Source: Anadara kagoshimensis (Eukaryota; Mollusca; Bivalvia; Arcoida; Arcidae). From it: a stretch of 64,000 nt of DNA. Positions 63,172 to 64,000 of this stretch are shown one piece after another. The stretch lies in NCBI GenBank assembly GCA_021292105.1, contig CM037861.1:49971920-50035919 (forward strand). Direction: 5' to 3'. The notes beneath the pieces were generated by a model that saw nothing but the letters and a program-made list of their open reading frames with translations, did no database searches and was not told the origin of the DNA. Within the stretch, counting starts at the first letter, position 1; the number at the start of each line of letters is the position of its first letter. The translations under genes were made by a program, and so were the position numbers.

Positions 63172-63841
63172 AAAGGTTTTGGCATATCTTTACCTTACTA
63201 AAACATGACAGTTTGAAATTGTTTAGATATAAAACATAAAAGCACTGTATTAGCAGTTAGATGTGTATATCAATCTATGTCAGGACCCACACTGGCTTAA
63301 AAAAATTTTGTTGTAAATTTTAAACAAGAGTAGAAATTTTAAGTTTTCTGGGACATTTTTTCTATTTAATGATGATTTTTTTGGGGTCACAATTTATAAA
63401 TTGCTACATTTTCAATTGAAAGTGTGAGCACTATATGTGGGTTTTTTTTTGTTATCCCTACCTCTCCAAGAAAGTGGAGATATTAAATTCACATGATTCA
63501 GTCTTCTGGCCATCCTTCCATCCATTGAGATGCGATGTGCTTTGATTCTCCAAAATTATGAAACAGTATTTTATGAAAAGCATCAACATGATATGCATAT
63601 CTTGAGAGTTGGTTTGGATATTCTCCTGGGAGTTATGGTCCTTTGACCATAAGTACAGTACCTACTTGTGGGGATCCTAATTCACTGGATTTGTTTGTTT
63701 CTTTCAGAATGATATAAATAAGACAACACACATGTTAGGTAATGTAGCCTCTGATGAAGCTAATCTGGAAGCTAAAATAGAAAAGAAGAGAAATGAATTA
63801 GAAAGAAATAACAAACGTTTACAAACCTTACAAAGTGTTAG
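51465..63841 (+). CDS. CLUAP1: CLUAP1 / IFT38, intraflagellar transport complex B subunit (5' part of gene, 7 exons)
   Basis: Coding exons are 51465-51486, 58938-59049, 59959-60043, 60671-60853, 61820-61915, 62577-62660 and 63708-63841. All introns are GT-AG and phases join without a stop, giving 238 codons plus two bases. Recognised from conserved blocks: start [67 protein letters not shown] and [20 protein letters not shown]. Known role: clusterin-associated protein 1 (IFT38; qilin) is part of the IFT-B train that carries cargo along the ciliary axoneme, and is needed for cilium assembly. The first ~130 residues form the family's calponin-homology-like domain; the acidic linker (EEEED, about residue 120) and the charged heptad-like stretch from about residue 140 start the coiled-coil part. 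The vertebrate protein has about 410 residues, so roughly 40% lies beyond the window. The gene looks intact. Confidence 0.97.
53260..53390. mobile_element. Family C MITE fragment inside CLUAP1 intron 1
   Basis: GTACAGGCCTGTCAAAATTTAACACTAAGCC matches the left end, and CTGTATCTCAG with GACAGCTTCTGTC match the interior of the 8958 copy. The right end is missing. Confidence 0.5.
53428..53755 (+). mobile_element. tRNA-derived SINE, CLUAP1 intron 1
   Basis: Head GGTAGCTCAGTTGGTAGAGTG with decayed B box (GGGTTGGAACTTG), then AGACTTGAAAGTTGATAGTGAC, AGCACTCAGCATTACGAAAT and GGGACTTTAAACACCATT. Same body as the SINE at 7650-7905. Confidence 0.8.
53960..54500 (+). repeat. Degenerate tandem array, unit about 65-75 bp
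   Basis: Roughly eight units, each starting AAAACACCATTAC or a variant, followed by a pyrimidine-rich CCCAGAACTGAC-like block and ATAAGTGAA. Lies immediately before a second array. Confidence 0.75.
54497..55215 (+). repeat. Degenerate tandem array, unit about 46-52 bp
   Basis: About 13-14 units of TTATGTGACAGATTGACACT, then ATTGCACTACCCTCTATGAC and ATGATACCTGCTG. Unit length varies by small deletions. Confidence 0.85.
56340..57175 (+). repeat. Degenerate tandem array of GTGGTCAGTTCTGGGATGGT units
   Basis: Five to six units of about 110-180 bp. Each has GTCAGTT(C/A)TGGGATGGT, GAGAAAAC/AGGAAACCAGA, CCCAGAG and, in the early ones, CAAGATTCCCAAGTGAAATT. Divergence increases to the right. Confidence 0.75.
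58372..58849. mobile_element. 478-bp fold-back MITE in CLUAP1 intron 1
   Basis: Ends TACTGTCAGAGC/GCTCTGACAGTA with arms of roughly 190 bp that match with few gaps (for example AATCTGAATAAAAATTGATA in both orientations). TA at each end suggests a TA target site. It ends 88 bases before exon 2. Confidence 0.85.
59737..59945 (+). repeat. Intron-end repeat, copy 1 (CLUAP1 intron 2)
   Basis: Shares TTCTCCAAAA, CATCAACAT, TCCTGGGATTTATGGCCCTT, TGAACATAAATGCA, GTACCTACTCGTGGG and ATCTTAATTCAATGAATTTG with 63530-63702. Ends about 14 bases before the exon 3 acceptor. Confidence 0.7.
60512..60592 (+). repeat. Short tandem repeat, about 27-bp unit, three copies
   Basis: GGTAGTCACCAGGGAAGGCT repeated with a short variable spacer, in CLUAP1 intron 3. 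Confidence 0.85.
60824..61195 (+). repeat. Tandem duplication of exon 4 end plus donor, 185-bp period
   Basis: 60824-61005 and 61009-61195 are about 90% alike. The first holds the last 30 coding bases of exon 4 and its donor gtaggc; the second repeats both within intron 4. The first is taken as the true donor because it keeps the family length. Confidence 0.9.
62817..63114 (+). mobile_element. tRNA-derived SINE with intact target-site duplication, CLUAP1 intron 6
   Basis: The tRNA-like head has an A-box region (GGCCTAGTGGTTAAGGCG) and B box (GGTTCGATCCC) 40 bases on. Then a conserved body (CCTTGAGCAAGACACTTAA, CCTGCGATGGACCGGCGTCC, GGGATAAGCTCCGGCCTGAT) and a tail of three CTTTAA repeats. 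It is flanked by the 13-base direct repeat AAACATGCAGTTA (62804-62816 and 63115-63127). The perfect duplication marks a fairly recent insertion. Confidence 0.92.
63140..63168. repeat. (TC)n microsatellite
   Basis: TC run 13 bases beyond the SINE's right target-site duplication. Confidence 0.95.
63530..63702 (+). repeat. Intron-end repeat, copy 2 (CLUAP1 intron 6)
   Basis: Same block order as 59737-59945 (CTCCTGGGAGTTATGGTCCT, CATAAGTACAGTACCTACTT, GGGGATCCTAATTCACTGGA). Its TTTGTTTGTTTCTTTCAG end is the polypyrimidine tract and acceptor of exon 7. Confidence 0.7.
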
Positions 63842-63880
63842 GTAAGATGGTTATAGTGGAATACATTGTACAGTTAAAAA

Positions 63881-64000
63881 TACTATAAACGCATGTATTT
63901 ATTTGTCATGATAGGAAATTAAAACATATCCGCTTAGTTAAATTTTCAGGTTTTTGAAATATGCACTATTACACAATAAGCATTATATAATTTTCACTCG
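63881..64000. mobile_element. MITE family E, left part cut by window end
   Basis: TACTATAAACGCATGTATTT begins the element 40 bases after CLUAP1 exon 7; the right end lies beyond the window. Confidence 0.6.

Overview
The window is AT-rich animal DNA, about two thirds A+T by eye. It is gene-poor, has long GT-AG introns and is full of short non-autonomous repeats. Three things point to a bivalve mollusc: a clear metazoan cilium gene, molluscan-style interspersed repeats, and a repeat family whose consensus carries a hammerhead ribozyme. The species cannot be named from the sequence alone.

Only two protein-coding genes are supported, both on the + strand. (1) About 22.7-37.95 kb: ten linked exons (30676-37949), plus a tentative start exon at 22694-22714, encode a membrane protein I do not recognise. 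It has one N-terminal membrane segment, a cysteine-rich and glycosylation-rich outer region of about 226 residues, and three C-terminal membrane segments. (2) 51465 to beyond the right edge: CLUAP1/IFT38, a subunit of intraflagellar transport complex B. Seven exons encode the first 238 residues; the remainder lies past 64000. The two genes show no functional link.

Layout. 0-22 kb holds no gene I can support. It contains several MITE families, tRNA-derived SINEs, a decayed LINE remnant (14.05-14.61 kb), a 198-bp near-perfect palindrome (4016-4213), ribozyme-bearing repeats and microsatellites. 22-38 kb is the unknown membrane-protein gene, its introns carrying repeats. 38-50.5 kb is dense in one unclassified ~450-bp repeat ('family A', about 25 copies or pieces in the window) and has a decayed Ty3/Gypsy-like gag-protease remnant (49.03-50.17 kb). 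51.5-64 kb is CLUAP1. Its 7.45-kb first intron holds a 6.4-kb block bounded by long inverted repeats, with a SINE and three tandem arrays between them, followed by a fold-back MITE just ahead of exon 2.

The most interesting signals are the hammerhead-ribozyme repeat family (ten relics), the long palindrome fused to one of those relics, the unknown four-pass protein gene, a tandem duplication that copies the end of CLUAP1 exon 4 together with its splice donor, and a shared repeat lying directly ahead of two different CLUAP1 splice acceptors.
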